DNA from: Glandiceps talaboti
Lineage: Eukaryota; Hemichordata; Enteropneusta; Spengelidae
NCBI RefSeq assembly: GCF_964340395.1
Contig: NC_135552.1
Span: forward strand, 22,097,181-22,159,680
Length of the DNA: 62,500 nt
Direction of reading: 5' to 3'
The position numbers were made by a program, and so were the translations under genes. Positions 1 to 9,923 of this stretch are shown here, one piece after another (position 1 is the first letter of the stretch; each line of letters opens with the position of its first letter). The notes below the pieces were generated by a model, which ran no database searches, had not been told where the DNA came from, and was given only the letters and a program-made list of their open reading frames with translations.

Positions 1-554
1 TAGTAGTATCTAAAACAAGGCGTTTCTATCGTTACATAGACTTTAGACATGACGTATATGATATGATCGTGACGGTGCACTTTTGCCACCGACTTCGTTC
101 AGCTATCAAATTTTATTTTTCAAATTGAATATAAAGAGAACTACCCGTGTCAGTTTAAGATTAGTTTGAACTATATACAGTGGCATGTTAACAACGTGAT
201 ATATTCAGTTTGGCGTGTGGTAACCATGGCACCATTATAATGCTGAAATACCTGCAACAGGAACATTCTTTGGAAACTACTTTGTTATATTAAATCATAA
301 AACAGGAACAGTATTGAATCATCACTTGTGGGTAAACGTATTTGTGTAGCTGTTCACATTGTTTTGATTTTATTGGTCCGCACCCTATACTACCATCAGC
401 GCCCAAAACGTAATCACGCTTTCAAGCTGTCCGTGTACGAGCGACTTTTGGATAAAATCGACCCCCTTAGCATGTACAATTTCTAATTATTGGCATTTTA
501 ACAGTTTGCAGTGAATAACGTTGTTTGTTATCTGATCGACACAATTAATTCTTC

Positions 555-1040
555 AGTTCAATTCGATTCGATTCGATTCGATTCGATTCAATTCAATTCG
601 ATTCGATTCGGTTCGGTTCGATTCAATTCAATTCAATTCTATTCAATTCGATTCAATCCAATTCTATTCAATTCAATTCAATTCAATTCAATTCTGTTCT
701 ATTCTATTCTATTCTATACTATTCGATTCGATTCAATTCAATTCAATTCAATTCGGTTCGGTTCGGTTCGGTTCGGTTCGGTTCGGTTCGGTTCGGTTCG
801 GTTCGGTTCGATTCGATTCGATTCGATTCGATTCGATTCGATTCAATTCAATTCAATTGAATTTAATTTAATTTAATTTAATTTAATTTAATTTAATTTA
901 ATTTAATTTAATTTAATTTAATTTAATTTAATTTAATTTAATTTAATTTAATTTAATTTAATTTAATTTAATTTAATTTAATTTAATTTAATTTAATTTA
1001 ATTTAATTCAATTCAATTCAATTCAATTCAATTCAATTCA
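555..1040. repeat. Pentanucleotide microsatellite (ATTCR / AATTT)n
   Basis: About 490 bp of 5-bp repeats in segregated blocks: ATTCG and ATTCA mixed first, then a run of GTTCG, then ATTCG, then a long uniform AATTT block and a final ATTCA block. The sharp block boundaries suggest successive local expansions. Open frames across it are repeat artefacts. Confidence 0.97.
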
Positions 1041-1488
1041 GATCTATTCAATATAACGTTATTTTCTTCGTCGAAAGCTTCACCCCAAAGAGAAAGAAAT
1101 ATAATTTACACGCAAAATATACAGCTAGTGAAGCTTCGAATACCTTCCAGCAAGGTTAAGGTTGTTTATTGATCTTCAACTCCGTAGTATTTATACATTG
1201 TACTTTTAGACACGTGATCAAAAGGTCACTTTATTCATCCGACATATACTTGTAGATATATACATTTAAATCTTTGGTAACAGTCTGTGATGACTCTAAC
1301 ACAAACCTACCAGTACGGCAGTTAACAAATCTGTGATCTCACAGGCTAGGCAACGATAACGTTGTAAAAGAGAAGATCTTAAAAATTAATTGCAAGAGTA
1401 GTTATTAATAAAATCGAAACACGGATTCGGTCTTAAAGTTTGATATTGAATATTAAGACTTTTGCTTACAATTGTTCTTGTTTCATAG

Positions 1489-1650
1489 GTACGCAGAGCT
1501 ATGGTAGTTGGCGATTTACAGGAAGCACGCATTGCTTCAGAGTCAGCCAAGGGACTGAACGTGGCTGCCTTTATTTTTGGTATTTTCGTCTTTGGCGTGT
1601 ACATAGCAGTATACGTGTTATCAATAGAGCAGAACTCAGTCAATCCGTAA
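1489..1650 (+). CDS. Dispanin/CD225 (IFITM-like) protein, C-terminal exon (partial gene)
   Basis: This looks like the last coding exon of a small two-pass membrane protein of the dispanin/CD225 family. It opens after an acceptor (TTTCATAG, ending at 1488) and reads 53 codons to TAA at 1648-1650. The start VRRAMVVGDLQEARIASESA matches the cytoplasmic loop of the family (positively charged, then VGD..xA...S..A), followed by K-G-L-N and a hydrophobic membrane segment of about 20 residues (AAFIFGIFVFGVYIAVYVL), then a short polar tail. In the family an intron sits in phase 0 just before this loop, which agrees with the acceptor here. The upstream exon carrying the first hydrophobic segment was not found in 1-1488, so it lies left of the window. 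There is no palmitoylation-type Cys pair in this exon. Family membership rests on the pattern GD..xA..xS..AK.LN; the exact subfamily and cellular role are not resolved. Confidence 0.75.
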   Translation, partial: VRRAMVVGDLQEARIASESAKGLNVAAFIFGIFVFGVYIAVYVLSIEQNSVNP

Positions 1651-1781
1651 AATTTGGATTACTGTGATGGTGCTGTACTGTTTGATAGAAAAGGGCGAAC
1701 GTGCTTGTGTGTGATTGACAAGAGCTGTCAGAGTTGCATGCATATACAATGTTATTGGTTCGATAATAGGGGTCATCAACA

Positions 1782-1784
<3 letters not shown>

Positions 1785-1814
<30 letters not shown>

Positions 1815-1894
1815 TGTATGTATGTATGTATGTATGTATGTATGTACATGTATGTATGTATGCATGCATGCATGTATGTATGTATGTATGTATG

Positions 1895-1928
<34 letters not shown>

Positions 1929-1984
1929 TGTATGTACATGTATGTATGTATGCATGCATGCATGTATGTATGTATGCATATATG

Positions 1985-2018
<34 letters not shown>

Positions 2019-2071
2019 TGTATGTATGTATGTATGTATGTACATTGTATGTACGCCTGCATGTATGTATG
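1785..2071. repeat. (GTAT)n microsatellite with higher-order structure
   Basis: About 285 bp of GTAT tetramers. A composite block (GTAC, several GTAT, three GCAT, more GTAT, then TATATATG) occurs twice, near 1843-1905 and 1933-1990, so a segment of roughly 90 bp was duplicated inside the array. Open frames on both strands here are repeat artefacts. Confidence 0.97.
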
Positions 2072-2299
2072 ATTCTCACCACATTGATGAGAAATGATAA
2101 TTGTGAACCAGTAGCTAGCAGGCTATAATTATATCGTATGTCAAGATCCTACATAAGTTGTATGTATATAACTATTTCTGAATATAATCGATGTTTACGT
2201 TTTGTTATCGCTTATAATATGCTCCGCATAGTCCTCCCCGAGGCACTTTGTCCATTTCTCTGATGTGTTTGGTGGTCTGTTTAGGCGCGCACATTAACA

Positions 2300-2551
2300 A
2301 TGCCTGGAGGGGGCTTTAAGCAACGATTAAGTCTCAGTGTCCGTCCATTGAAAATTATCAACGTCTTTCGCGAAAATGATCGCATGCAGCAATGTCTCAA
2401 TGAGATTCTAGATGTCCCCAGTCATTCACATCATGCACATGGAACATTAATTACTGATCGGCGTCATCCGCTAGAGTTGACAGGTTTAAAATCTAGGAAC
2501 AAATTACGCCTGTTTTCTATCAACTTCACTGATTCAGAAGTAAACTTTTGA
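2300..2551 (+). CDS. Unrecognised 83-codon open frame (doubtful)
   Basis: An ATG frame in a reasonable start context (AACAATGCC). The product is basic near the start and contains an HSHHAH stretch. I recognise no family and no membrane or signal segment. It lies downstream of the dispanin exon and may be non-coding 3' UTR. Length is compatible with chance in this base composition. Confidence 0.15.
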   Translation: MPGGGFKQRLSLSVRPLKIINVFRENDRMQQCLNEILDVPSHSHHAHGTLITDRRHPLELTGLKSRNKLRLFSINFTDSEVNF

Positions 2552-3793
2552 ACTCGTTTGCCGAAGCGTCGTCTGAGAGGACATAGCTGTACGTCTATAT
2601 CAATAGTGCTTCTTTATAATGAAGACTCACATATATCTTTATTTTTTTACATTTCGTTGCTGTTTTATTGGTATGTAATATTATTATTGTTAAAAGGAAT
2701 ATTACTGTTATTTACATGCCATGCCTTATTTGGTCTTACTGTTGTGTGTAAGGATCAATACATTTCATGGTGAATATTGTAATATCAACGTGTATTGGAA
2801 TGCTGACCTATGTTCACTAGATTGAGATCAAATAAACCATAGACCCTACAGGCTAGGGTTTATGAATAAACCACTTACAATCAGTAGTGTTGCGTCATCA
2901 AATTTAAGATAGAGGGCGCTGTGAGTTGATTTGCGTGTTTCTGAAGGCTTTCACGTATTTCATATTTTATAGAAGTTTATACACTACCTGTGATTCGATA
3001 TCGTCTTCTTTGCATAGCAATATGATGGAAGTTGCACTATATAACTGAATTTCCATTTAAAAAAATATCATCCAAACATTTTTTCCTAACTTACCTCTAA
3101 AGAGTTCATCATCTGATATAAAACAACCCACACAGTGTTGTCTGCAAGACCTTGAATACAGTGTAGGGTAGAAGTATGTCGTGTTATATGCTGTTATGGT
3201 CATTCATGCCTCAATCTATGATTATGCAAACAATGCGGGTTATTGTTTTCCTACGCAACCCAATAATGATTTACTAACTTTTCTTTTAAGCTGTAAAGCA
3301 TGGTCGAATACAATGGCATTCACTTTCAATAGTCTATTATTACGGTATTAAGATCAACACTGCGCTATAAATACACACCAAATCTACACCACAGTTGCAA
3401 TATACAATTTTAATTTTTAATCAATTTTATCGGAATTCTCAATATACTCCTTGCTTTTGGTGAGTCACCTCACTCTTTTCGAGAACAAAACGTTACGAAA
3501 CGTCCGCGAGCGTTTTGTCTAAATGAACACGGTCCTGTTTGCTGAACATACTGAAAACCGCCCTCTGATATTTACAGGCCAATTAGATACTGATGAAGTA
3601 GATGAATAACTAACTAGGTTAAAGGTCATGACCTGTTGTTCCCTTCTTCTCATTGTTGGACACTAATAAAAGACAAAAATCGTCAACATTGCAGGCACAG
3701 CATTTTCTTTTTTGTGTAATGAGGAACTAAAATACAGTAGTATGAAAATAGGTGATAACTCTCAATTACTAATCAAATATAATTTACTGATAC

Positions 3794-3799
3794 TTTATT
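3794..3799 (-). terminator. Poly(A) signal of the acyl-CoA synthetase gene
   Basis: AATAAA on the minus strand, 55 bp after the stop codon, which implies a very short 3' UTR. Confidence 0.6.
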
Positions 3800-3853
3800 T
3801 CGTTCTTAAGATCTTCAGAACGCCAATTTGATAAAATGGTAACGTTCAAGATA

Positions 3854-5548
3854 CTAACATTTGTCAGAGAGTTTTAGTCTTTCTGATGCTTCCTTGGCCA
3901 ACTTCTTACTTTGTATTTTTCCAGATGATGTAAACGGGAACGATTCAAATCTAAGTACATACTTCGGCATATGGAAATCGGGAATCCTTCCTTTCAGGTA
4001 TTCTAGAATGTCTACCTGTCGCTCAGCTTCTCTTTTGCTTTGAGTTGACGAATCTTCACACAAACAGAGGCATAACTCGTTGCCGAATTTCATGTCTGGA
4101 ACAGGAACTACCTGGACATACTTCACACCTGGGTAGTCGACAAGTTGCTGTTCAATCTCAGCTGGATAGATGTTGAAGGCACCTTTGATTATCATGTCAT
4201 CCTTTCGTCCAAGAATCCTTAGACACCCCGTTTCATCCATTGTCCCGATGTCCCCAGTGTGATACCATCCTGATGAAGTCTTTACGGCTTTGGTTTTCTC
4301 CTCGTCACCCCAATAACAGGTAAAGATAAAGGGGCTTCTAACGCAAACTTCCCCAGCAGTGTTGATATCTGCTACCTTGTCGTCTTTATCAATTTTCACC
4401 TCCACGTTTGGTCCGTTGTAGCCAACACTTAATGGAGTGGCTTCATCTAAGGAATGGAAACTGATATATCCTGACTCGGTTGTGCCATACCCGGTTTCTA
4501 TGGGTGATGGTATAATTTTGGAAAGTTTCTTCAAGACATCGTGAGGGATGATGCCACCACCAACACTGCATAGCTGTAGAGAAGACAGATCATGGTTGTT
4601 TTTGTTCCCAACTCCAACGATATCAAATACGTGATGTGGAAAAACAGCCATTACAGTGGCCATCTCTTCCTCAATTACCCTGAGTAAAGTTGAAGCTTCC
4701 TTATCCTCGGGTATAATGAGTGTCACTGCACTGAGAGCGATGACACACAGCCTTGCAACAAAGAGTTTGGTTGTGAAGGGATTTGAAACTATCAGCCTTA
4801 CATTATGCTCTCCTCTCTGTGCTGCTGTTTGCAAAGTGACCTCAGGATGAACAGTAGATCCCTCGATGATAGCACGGTGAGACATTGCAACTGCCTTTGG
4901 GAAGCCCGTACTACCTGACGTAAAGACAATCACGCAGATGTCATCTGGATCTATCCTTATTTGGTACTCTTGTATGTTCTTCTCTTCAACCATCAGCGAC
5001 GCTAATTCGGATACCAATGAGATCCCCTTTAAACACTCAGATTCGACATTGCTGGTTAGCACATGTCGGAGAGAAGGAAGTTTACTGAGGGTCTTATTAG
5101 ATGGATTGCCAGCTTGTAATTCAGGACACATCTCCTGGAGTACATCATACTGCTCAGGGCCAACAATTAGAGCTGTGCAATCGACTTTGTTTATGACGAA
5201 ACATAACTTTTCTTTGGTAACTTGTAATGGAATCAGGACAGCTATGAGACCAGTGCGAATACAGGCTAAACTACTGATAACAAATTCGTAGCTTTCATCT
5301 CGCCATATACCGATGCGATCCCCTTGTTTTAGAGACAGCGATTTCAACCCACGAGATAGTGAGGTCATGTCACTATATAGCTTACTATACGATACCCTCT
5401 GATTGCCCTTTCGAAATATGAATGATTCATGATCTGGATACAAGGTCACGTGTTTATCAAACAGCTCCCCAATAGTAAGACCACAAAATGTAACCTTACC
5501 AGGTTGATGGACATAACTCTTGGTCAAACTTCTTTCTCTGATCGCCAT
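3854..5548 (-). CDS. ACSF2-like medium-chain acyl-CoA synthetase (AMP-forming), intronless
   Basis: Predicted to activate a carboxylic acid with ATP and CoA through an acyl-AMP intermediate (ANL adenylating superfamily). The 564-residue product is complete: an in-frame TAG lies two codons before the ATG, and length fits ACSF2 or 4-coumarate-CoA ligase-like proteins. Motifs seen: P-loop FTSGSTGFPK at 209-218; YGTTE at 354-358; WYHTGD at 428-433 with the ATP-ribose Asp433; hinge region GRKDDMIIKGAFNIYPAEIE at 447-466; catalytic Lys544 in SSGKIQ. The N-terminal SYVHQPGKVTFCGLTIGELF resembles ACSF2. ACSF2 itself is mitochondrial, but the start here (MAIRERSLTK) is only a weak presequence candidate, and the C-terminus (SDKC) is not a PTS1. 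The gene has no introns although its neighbours CROT, ARL5 and Dickkopf do, so it may be a retrocopy that kept its frame. Substrate chain length cannot be read from the sequence. Confidence 0.93.
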   Translation of the reverse strand: MAIRERSLTKSYVHQPGKVTFCGLTIGELFDKHVTLYPDHESFIFRKGNQRVSYSKLYSDMTSLSRGLKSLSLKQGDRIGIWRDESYEFVISSLACIRTGLIAVLIPLQVTKEKLCFVINKVDCTALIVGPEQYDVLQEMCPELQAGNPSNKTLSKLPSLRHVLTSNVESECLKGISLVSELASLMVEEKNIQEYQIRIDPDDICVIVFTSGSTGFPKAVAMSHRAIIEGSTVHPEVTLQTAAQRGEHNVRLIVSNPFTTKLFVARLCVIALSAVTLIIPEDKEASTLLRVIEEEMATVMAVFPHHVFDIVGVGNKNNHDLSSLQLCSVGGGIIPHDVLKKLSKIIPSPIETGYGTTESGYISFHSLDEATPLSVGYNGPNVEVKIDKDDKVADINTAGEVCVRSPFIFTCYWGDEEKTKAVKTSSGWYHTGDIGTMDETGCLRILGRKDDMIIKGAFNIYPAEIEQQLVDYPGVKYVQVVPVPDMKFGNELCLCLCEDSSTQSKREAERQVDILEYLKGRIPDFHMPKYVLRFESFPFTSSGKIQSKKLAKEASERLKLSDKC

Positions 5549-7014
5549 ATTCTAGCGTTTCGATATAGCTTTCCTAGTATTTGATAAACAACACGCCATT
5601 TTCTTGTATGGCCATGGGTGTATACAATCACATGACTCAGTGACAGGTGGGACCTTGACATGTCAACTAGTAATGAATAGTCCTATATTTGCGTTAGGTC
5701 GATAAGCGAACGCCTTCTTTTGTCGCCCTGGCTAAAAACGGAAAATCATATTTCAGATAACCCACCCCCAGGAACACAAAAATTTGGTTTTCATATCAAT
5801 ATCATGTACCCGCATGCATGTACGCACACGCAAAAATACTTTTAAAATATTTATGAATTTAATAGGATACACTTCCATGTCCTTAAAATACACATGTAAC
5901 ACAGGCACTTGTTTCCCGAGATACGTATCAGAATGTTTCTATCAGAATACAATAAAATGTTGATAATATCGATAATGTTGACGTGTTTAGCCTACAATAT
6001 ATGCCCTAATCCTCATCCATGTGGCCACTTTAACTGAAAGCCACCTACCTCATAAATGTCCCCAGCAAATGTTCCATATCCATATAGATATGTTTAAAAA
6101 TCTCCACAAGGTAGAAACCATCCATCAATTACTTCTCGGTACAAGTCTTTGACAAGATATCATGATATAAATAATACTTGTCTTTGGGTGAATTTTACAA
6201 AAACACGTGCATATATAGTTGGTCTTAATGTAAATGTGTTCATCGCAATGATATATAATCTAGATACTAAATATCCTCTCTGGAGATCTTTGTCTGAACT
6301 TTGAACTTAATCCAATGTGCAGTGAAGATATACACCAGTTCTGTATAACACGCGACTGTTGCGTTTTGGTGATAAGCTAGACACTCAAACAGGTATTGCT
6401 GTTGTTAAACTATATATGTAGTCCATATTTTTGATAGTTTAAACAATTATTACAAACGGTACAGACCTGTTACGGCACAATATATAGAACTGCCTGGGAG
6501 ATAAGGCCAGTTCAGTCTCTGTTAGCATCAGTCACATAGCAGCATTTGTACCAGGTCCAAGTTGATACAGCTGGGTCCAACCGGGTTCATATTTTATAAT
6601 TACATTCAGAAAGAAAGAAAGGACAGGTTCGAACAACAAATTGCAGATTCTGAGCCGGCTACTCTAACGTCATGACTACATATTTGGATACAAGACGAGT
6701 ACCATATACCACTGGCAGGCAAATACGAGACAGTACAGTAATTTGATGTGTGTATCAAATTGTAAAGTATATATTTGATGAGATAAATTCTGCTTGAGTG
6801 TTTTTGCTTTTTGCACCGTGTTGTTTTGCAATCATGGGTCTCTTGGCTACTTTTGAATAGTGAGAGGTTTATAAAGGAACAACGTAGCTAGTGAGTTGAG
6901 TACACTTGCCCAAAACAGACTTGAAAAGCCAAAACATACCGAGGTATGAATCTGTTTCAAGGACATCAACAACTTTATATTTACTAGTATATTTAGGGGC
7001 AAAGGTTATGTATT
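5549..7014. other. Intergenic region upstream of the acyl-CoA synthetase
   Basis: No coding region recognised. It should contain the promoter of the minus-strand acyl-CoA synthetase, but no clear core element could be assigned. At about 6003-6033 it carries one terminus (CCACT followed by TTAA) that is nearly identical to the end of the TTAA-flanked element at 20790-21143; the partner terminus was not found, so it appears to be a fragment. Confidence 0.55.
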
Positions 7015-7345
7015 TAAGAGTCATGATGGGTGACCGGCTTGGAATCTACAGGTTGCAGGTTCGAGCCCCGTCGCTGACTGCTGTTTGTTTCTGAGTGGCT
7101 AAAGTCCTTGGGCAAGATTTGAACCACGACTGTGCCTCAGTCAACCCAGCTGTATAACTGGGGATCTGGTAGGCAATGTGAAGGCTTTAATCCTATGCGC
7201 TTAAATGGCTGCAATGGATTGTATGCTCCCCGGGGAGTTGAGGAAGACTAAAGGGCCGTTGTGCTGTTCTGATCCGAGCCAGGGGTAATAATTGTAAAGC
7301 GCTTTGAGCACGGAGTGGGAAAGCGCTATATAAGAACCCAACATT
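7015..7345 (+). mobile_element. tRNA-derived SINE with LINE-type (L2-like) tail
   Basis: The head has a perfect RNA polymerase III B box, GGTTCGAGCCC, at 7058-7068, with tRNA-like sequence before it. A central unrelated body follows, then a tail with two GCGCT-containing half-repeats (AAAGCGCTTTGAGC near 7296-7309 and AAAGCGCTATATAAG near 7320-7334), the type of 3' end that many SINEs share with L2/CR1-group LINEs and that serves for LINE-mediated retrotransposition. Exact 5' end and target-site duplication could not be fixed. The palindromic element at 7359-7871 starts about 14 bp downstream. Confidence 0.75.
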
Positions 7346-7358
7346 AAGTGGTTATACC

Positions 7359-7871
7359 ACAGGGTAAAGGACCAATGATCAATTTTGTACTCGCGCGATT
7401 TTCCGGATTTCTAATATTATTTTCTGTATATTTCAAATAAAGTTTTAAATACTGTTTCCTCTTACTGTTTTTTTTCTATTTCCTACCTGATATCAATGTC
7501 TTATCTGAGTTTTTATCAGCTTTGCATTAATTAGCTTGCTAGAACAAACTCACTATTTGCCCAAATTAACGCATTATGCCGTGAGTGTAAACATCTACTG
7601 ATCCGACTAAATGGTAATCTTTTAGTCGGATCAGTAGATGTTTACACTCACGGCATAATGCGTTAATTTGGGCAAATAGTGAGTTTGTTCTAGCAAGCTA
7701 ATTAATGCAAAGCTGATAAAAACTCAGATAAGACATTGATATCAGGTAGGAAATAGAAAAAAAACAGTAAGAGGAAACAGTATTTAAAACTTTATTTGAA
7801 ATATACAGAAAATAACATTAGAAATCCGGAAAATCGCGAGTACAAAATTGATCATTGGTCCTTTACCCTGT
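7359..7871. mobile_element. 513-bp near-perfect palindrome (foldback element) with 9-bp flanking repeat
   Basis: Left arm 7359-7611 is the reverse complement of right arm 7621-7871 with a 9-nt loop. By eye the arms differ by one substitution and one 2-bp indel (CGCGCG versus CGCG near 7393), so they are about 99% identical. The termini are ACAGGGTAAAGG and its complement. The 9-bp direct repeat GGTTATACC flanks both ends (7350-7358 and 7872-7880), which marks insertion of a mobile unit; 9-bp duplications are typical of Mutator-like elements. No protein is encoded. Any transcript across it would fold into a hairpin of about 250 bp. Confidence 0.85.
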
Positions 7872-8363
7872 GGTTATACCGTAAATCCACGCAGTTGGAA
7901 AATCATTTACCTGGCAATAAATTCGATGTGCCATGCTGTAAGCTGAGGTGAAGCACAAAAATGATAATCATTTGGCATCTGTTACCTGCCTGTACATACC
8001 TTTCTGTGGCAACCGGGGGGGGGGGGGCTAGGGGATTGGGCAATTGTCATAGAAGGCAAACTACAATACGAGGAGGATCCCGCGCAAAGGGAGTTCTCTT
8101 TGAATGGGGTTACTTTAGGATGGCAAAAGATCGATCTGAGTTCATCTCCATGATTAGGCATTGGAATGATAATTTGTGTGTGTGGAAAATGAATAATTAC
8201 ATTATTTGCAAGTTTATGCTAATCAGTTGGAAAGGTTAGACATGAGAGAAAGGTGCTACCTAATTGATAACTTAAAGCAAGCCAGTGCATGCCAGACATG
8301 CTGCCATGTATCTTTGAAAAAAACGGATAACTGTGCATATTTTCTTTCAGAACATTAAAAAGG

Positions 8364-9263
8364 ATGTTTACTGTGGAAGAAGCTATCAATTTTACACAAA
8401 ATGTCTTAAAGATTGATAATCCACTAAGACGTTTCAAGGAGGATAAACTGGATTTGCTGAATTCCATCATCAGATCCTTTCATAATTCAGTCCCCTTCCA
8501 GAACATAACCCTACTGAGTAAGGATAAGGATAAAAGGAAAGCGTCTTCAATAGAGGAAGTAAGACATGCTGCCTTTTCAACAATTGGAGGCCTTTGTGAA
8601 GTCAACAATCCCATTTTAAAATTTCTCCTTGATGCTCTTGGCTACCATATTCTATTCATACCTGGTACGGTAGGGACTCCAAGCGACCATGTCTTGATGA
8701 TTTGTAAAGATGTTGTTCATACAAATGATCAGTATCTAGTTGACGGTGGCTTTGGATTTCCAACTTTTCAAGCCATTCCTTTAAACTTCGATGAAGCATC
8801 ACCCATCTACATGGACTCGTTTCTTCAGTACAAATTTGTGAGGAAAGGTGATATCATAGAAAGACAACACCTGACACAGAAATATGCTTCTGAATCCCTG
8901 GAAGACGTGAGGTCTCAAACTACAACAGGCACTTGGAAAAAATCCTGTGATTTCAAACTAACACCAGTTGATCTCGGTCATTTTGAAAATCCAGTGAGTG
9001 ATGTTTACCAAATACCTGGAATTAGTCCATTTCTTATTAGTCTTAGACTGGCCAGTTTCAAGGATGGTAAGTTCATAGGATTGAAAGATTGGTGGCTTCT
9101 TGAAGAGGGGCAAGATAGTCGTCTTCACAAGACAAAATTGGAATCCACTGATGAGATGAAGAAGGCTATTTCTAAGGTTTGTCCTCAAATTCCAAATGTA
9201 CAAATCAATAAAGCCTTGAAGTACTGGGAGCTAGAGATAGAGCCAAATTTAGTGGAAAAGTAA
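8364..9263 (+). CDS. Arylamine N-acetyltransferase-like protein
   Basis: Predicted cytosolic enzyme that transfers acetyl from acetyl-CoA to aromatic amines through a Cys thioester. The 299-residue length fits the NAT family (about 280-290). The family fold is visible in order: VPFQNI at 43-48, catalytic Cys78 in IGGLCEVNN, His109 in SDHVLM, and Asp127 in YLVDGGFG, giving the complete Cys-His-Asp triad. An Arg normally precedes the GG in RGGxC; here it is Ile74, an unusual substitution. The C-terminal third is less conserved, as is usual in the family. The ATG lies 14 nt after an acceptor-like TTTCTTTCAG ending at 8350, so the open frame probably follows a non-coding 5' exon and sits in one uninterrupted coding exon, an arrangement also known in vertebrate NATs. 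Substrate preference is unknown. It lies between two genes for other acyl-CoA enzymes. Confidence 0.9.
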   Translation: MFTVEEAINFTQNVLKIDNPLRRFKEDKLDLLNSIIRSFHNSVPFQNITLLSKDKDKRKASSIEEVRHAAFSTIGGLCEVNNPILKFLLDALGYHILFIPGTVGTPSDHVLMICKDVVHTNDQYLVDGGFGFPTFQAIPLNFDEASPIYMDSFLQYKFVRKGDIIERQHLTQKYASESLEDVRSQTTTGTWKKSCDFKLTPVDLGHFENPVSDVYQIPGISPFLISLRLASFKDGKFIGLKDWWLLEEGQDSRLHKTKLESTDEMKKAISKVCPQIPNVQINKALKYWELEIEPNLVEK

Positions 9264-9917
9264 GACTGAACTCCTGGAGTGATCACTTGAGCAGTTGAGG
9301 ATGATTTATCTTAAATAGAGCCAACAGGTGTTATGCATTGCCAAACCTCAAGTACTCAAGGATAAACTATGGACTGACTGGGAAAACCTTGGAAGTTCCA
9401 CAACATGAAAGCAAATATGAGACATGATCATGCCATACAATCCCAACCCTTTGTGTATATTCGTCTGTATAACACATCACAACTGGAGCAAATGTCAACA
9501 CAAAAAATTACAAAGACAAACTCAGTAAACGAACTTCGTTCGTTGGAGGGTGGGGGTGGTCTGGCATCATTCATTTTCGCACTTCTAACTGAATTTCGAC
9601 TGAAAATGTTCACTCCTTCAATGATAACAGATTTTGTATTTACTACTGAGATGTTGATAAGTTGATACAAATTTACTTCTAATGTGAGATATGGTGCTGG
9701 GTTCTGACAGTATTTTAATTTGTTTAAAATGTTTAAAATCGTGTTTTCACATTACATCAATCTTAGTGGTGTGACCGCTATAGTTTTCATCATAGTTTAT
9801 ATATATGTATGTCTGATGTCGCACTTGTGAATGTTTGTTTAGGGGGGAGGGAGGGTTTTTGAAATATATGAATTATGTTTGTTTGTTGAGCTTGTGTGAC
9901 ATTGTGCAATTGTCCTT

Positions 9918-9923
9918 AATAAA
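9918..9923 (+). terminator. Candidate poly(A) signal of the NAT-like gene
   Basis: AATAAA in CCTTAATAAACAG, 655 bp after the NAT-like stop, followed by T/G-rich sequence only weakly. It is the first canonical hexamer on the plus strand that I saw after the stop. Confidence 0.5.

Larger units (their letters stand above)
1651..3853. other. Intergenic region between the dispanin exon and the acyl-CoA synthetase gene
   Basis: Probably holds the 3' UTR of the dispanin gene; an AATAAA lies at about 2832-2837. It contains the GTAT array and an unrecognised 83-codon ATG frame at 2300-2551 (begins MPGGGFKQRL) with no domain, signal peptide or splice context that I can identify. No other gene is visible. 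Confidence 0.6.

Noticed and set aside
1-500. Search for the upstream dispanin exon
   Set aside because: No frame with the expected first hydrophobic segment and donor was seen, so the exon is taken to be outside the window.
1636-2128. Long open frames in all six phases with YIHT/MYVC repeats
   Set aside because: They are translations of the (GTAT)n array.
4656-5291. Plus-strand open frames inside the acyl-CoA synthetase
   Set aside because: Antisense shadows of the minus-strand gene.
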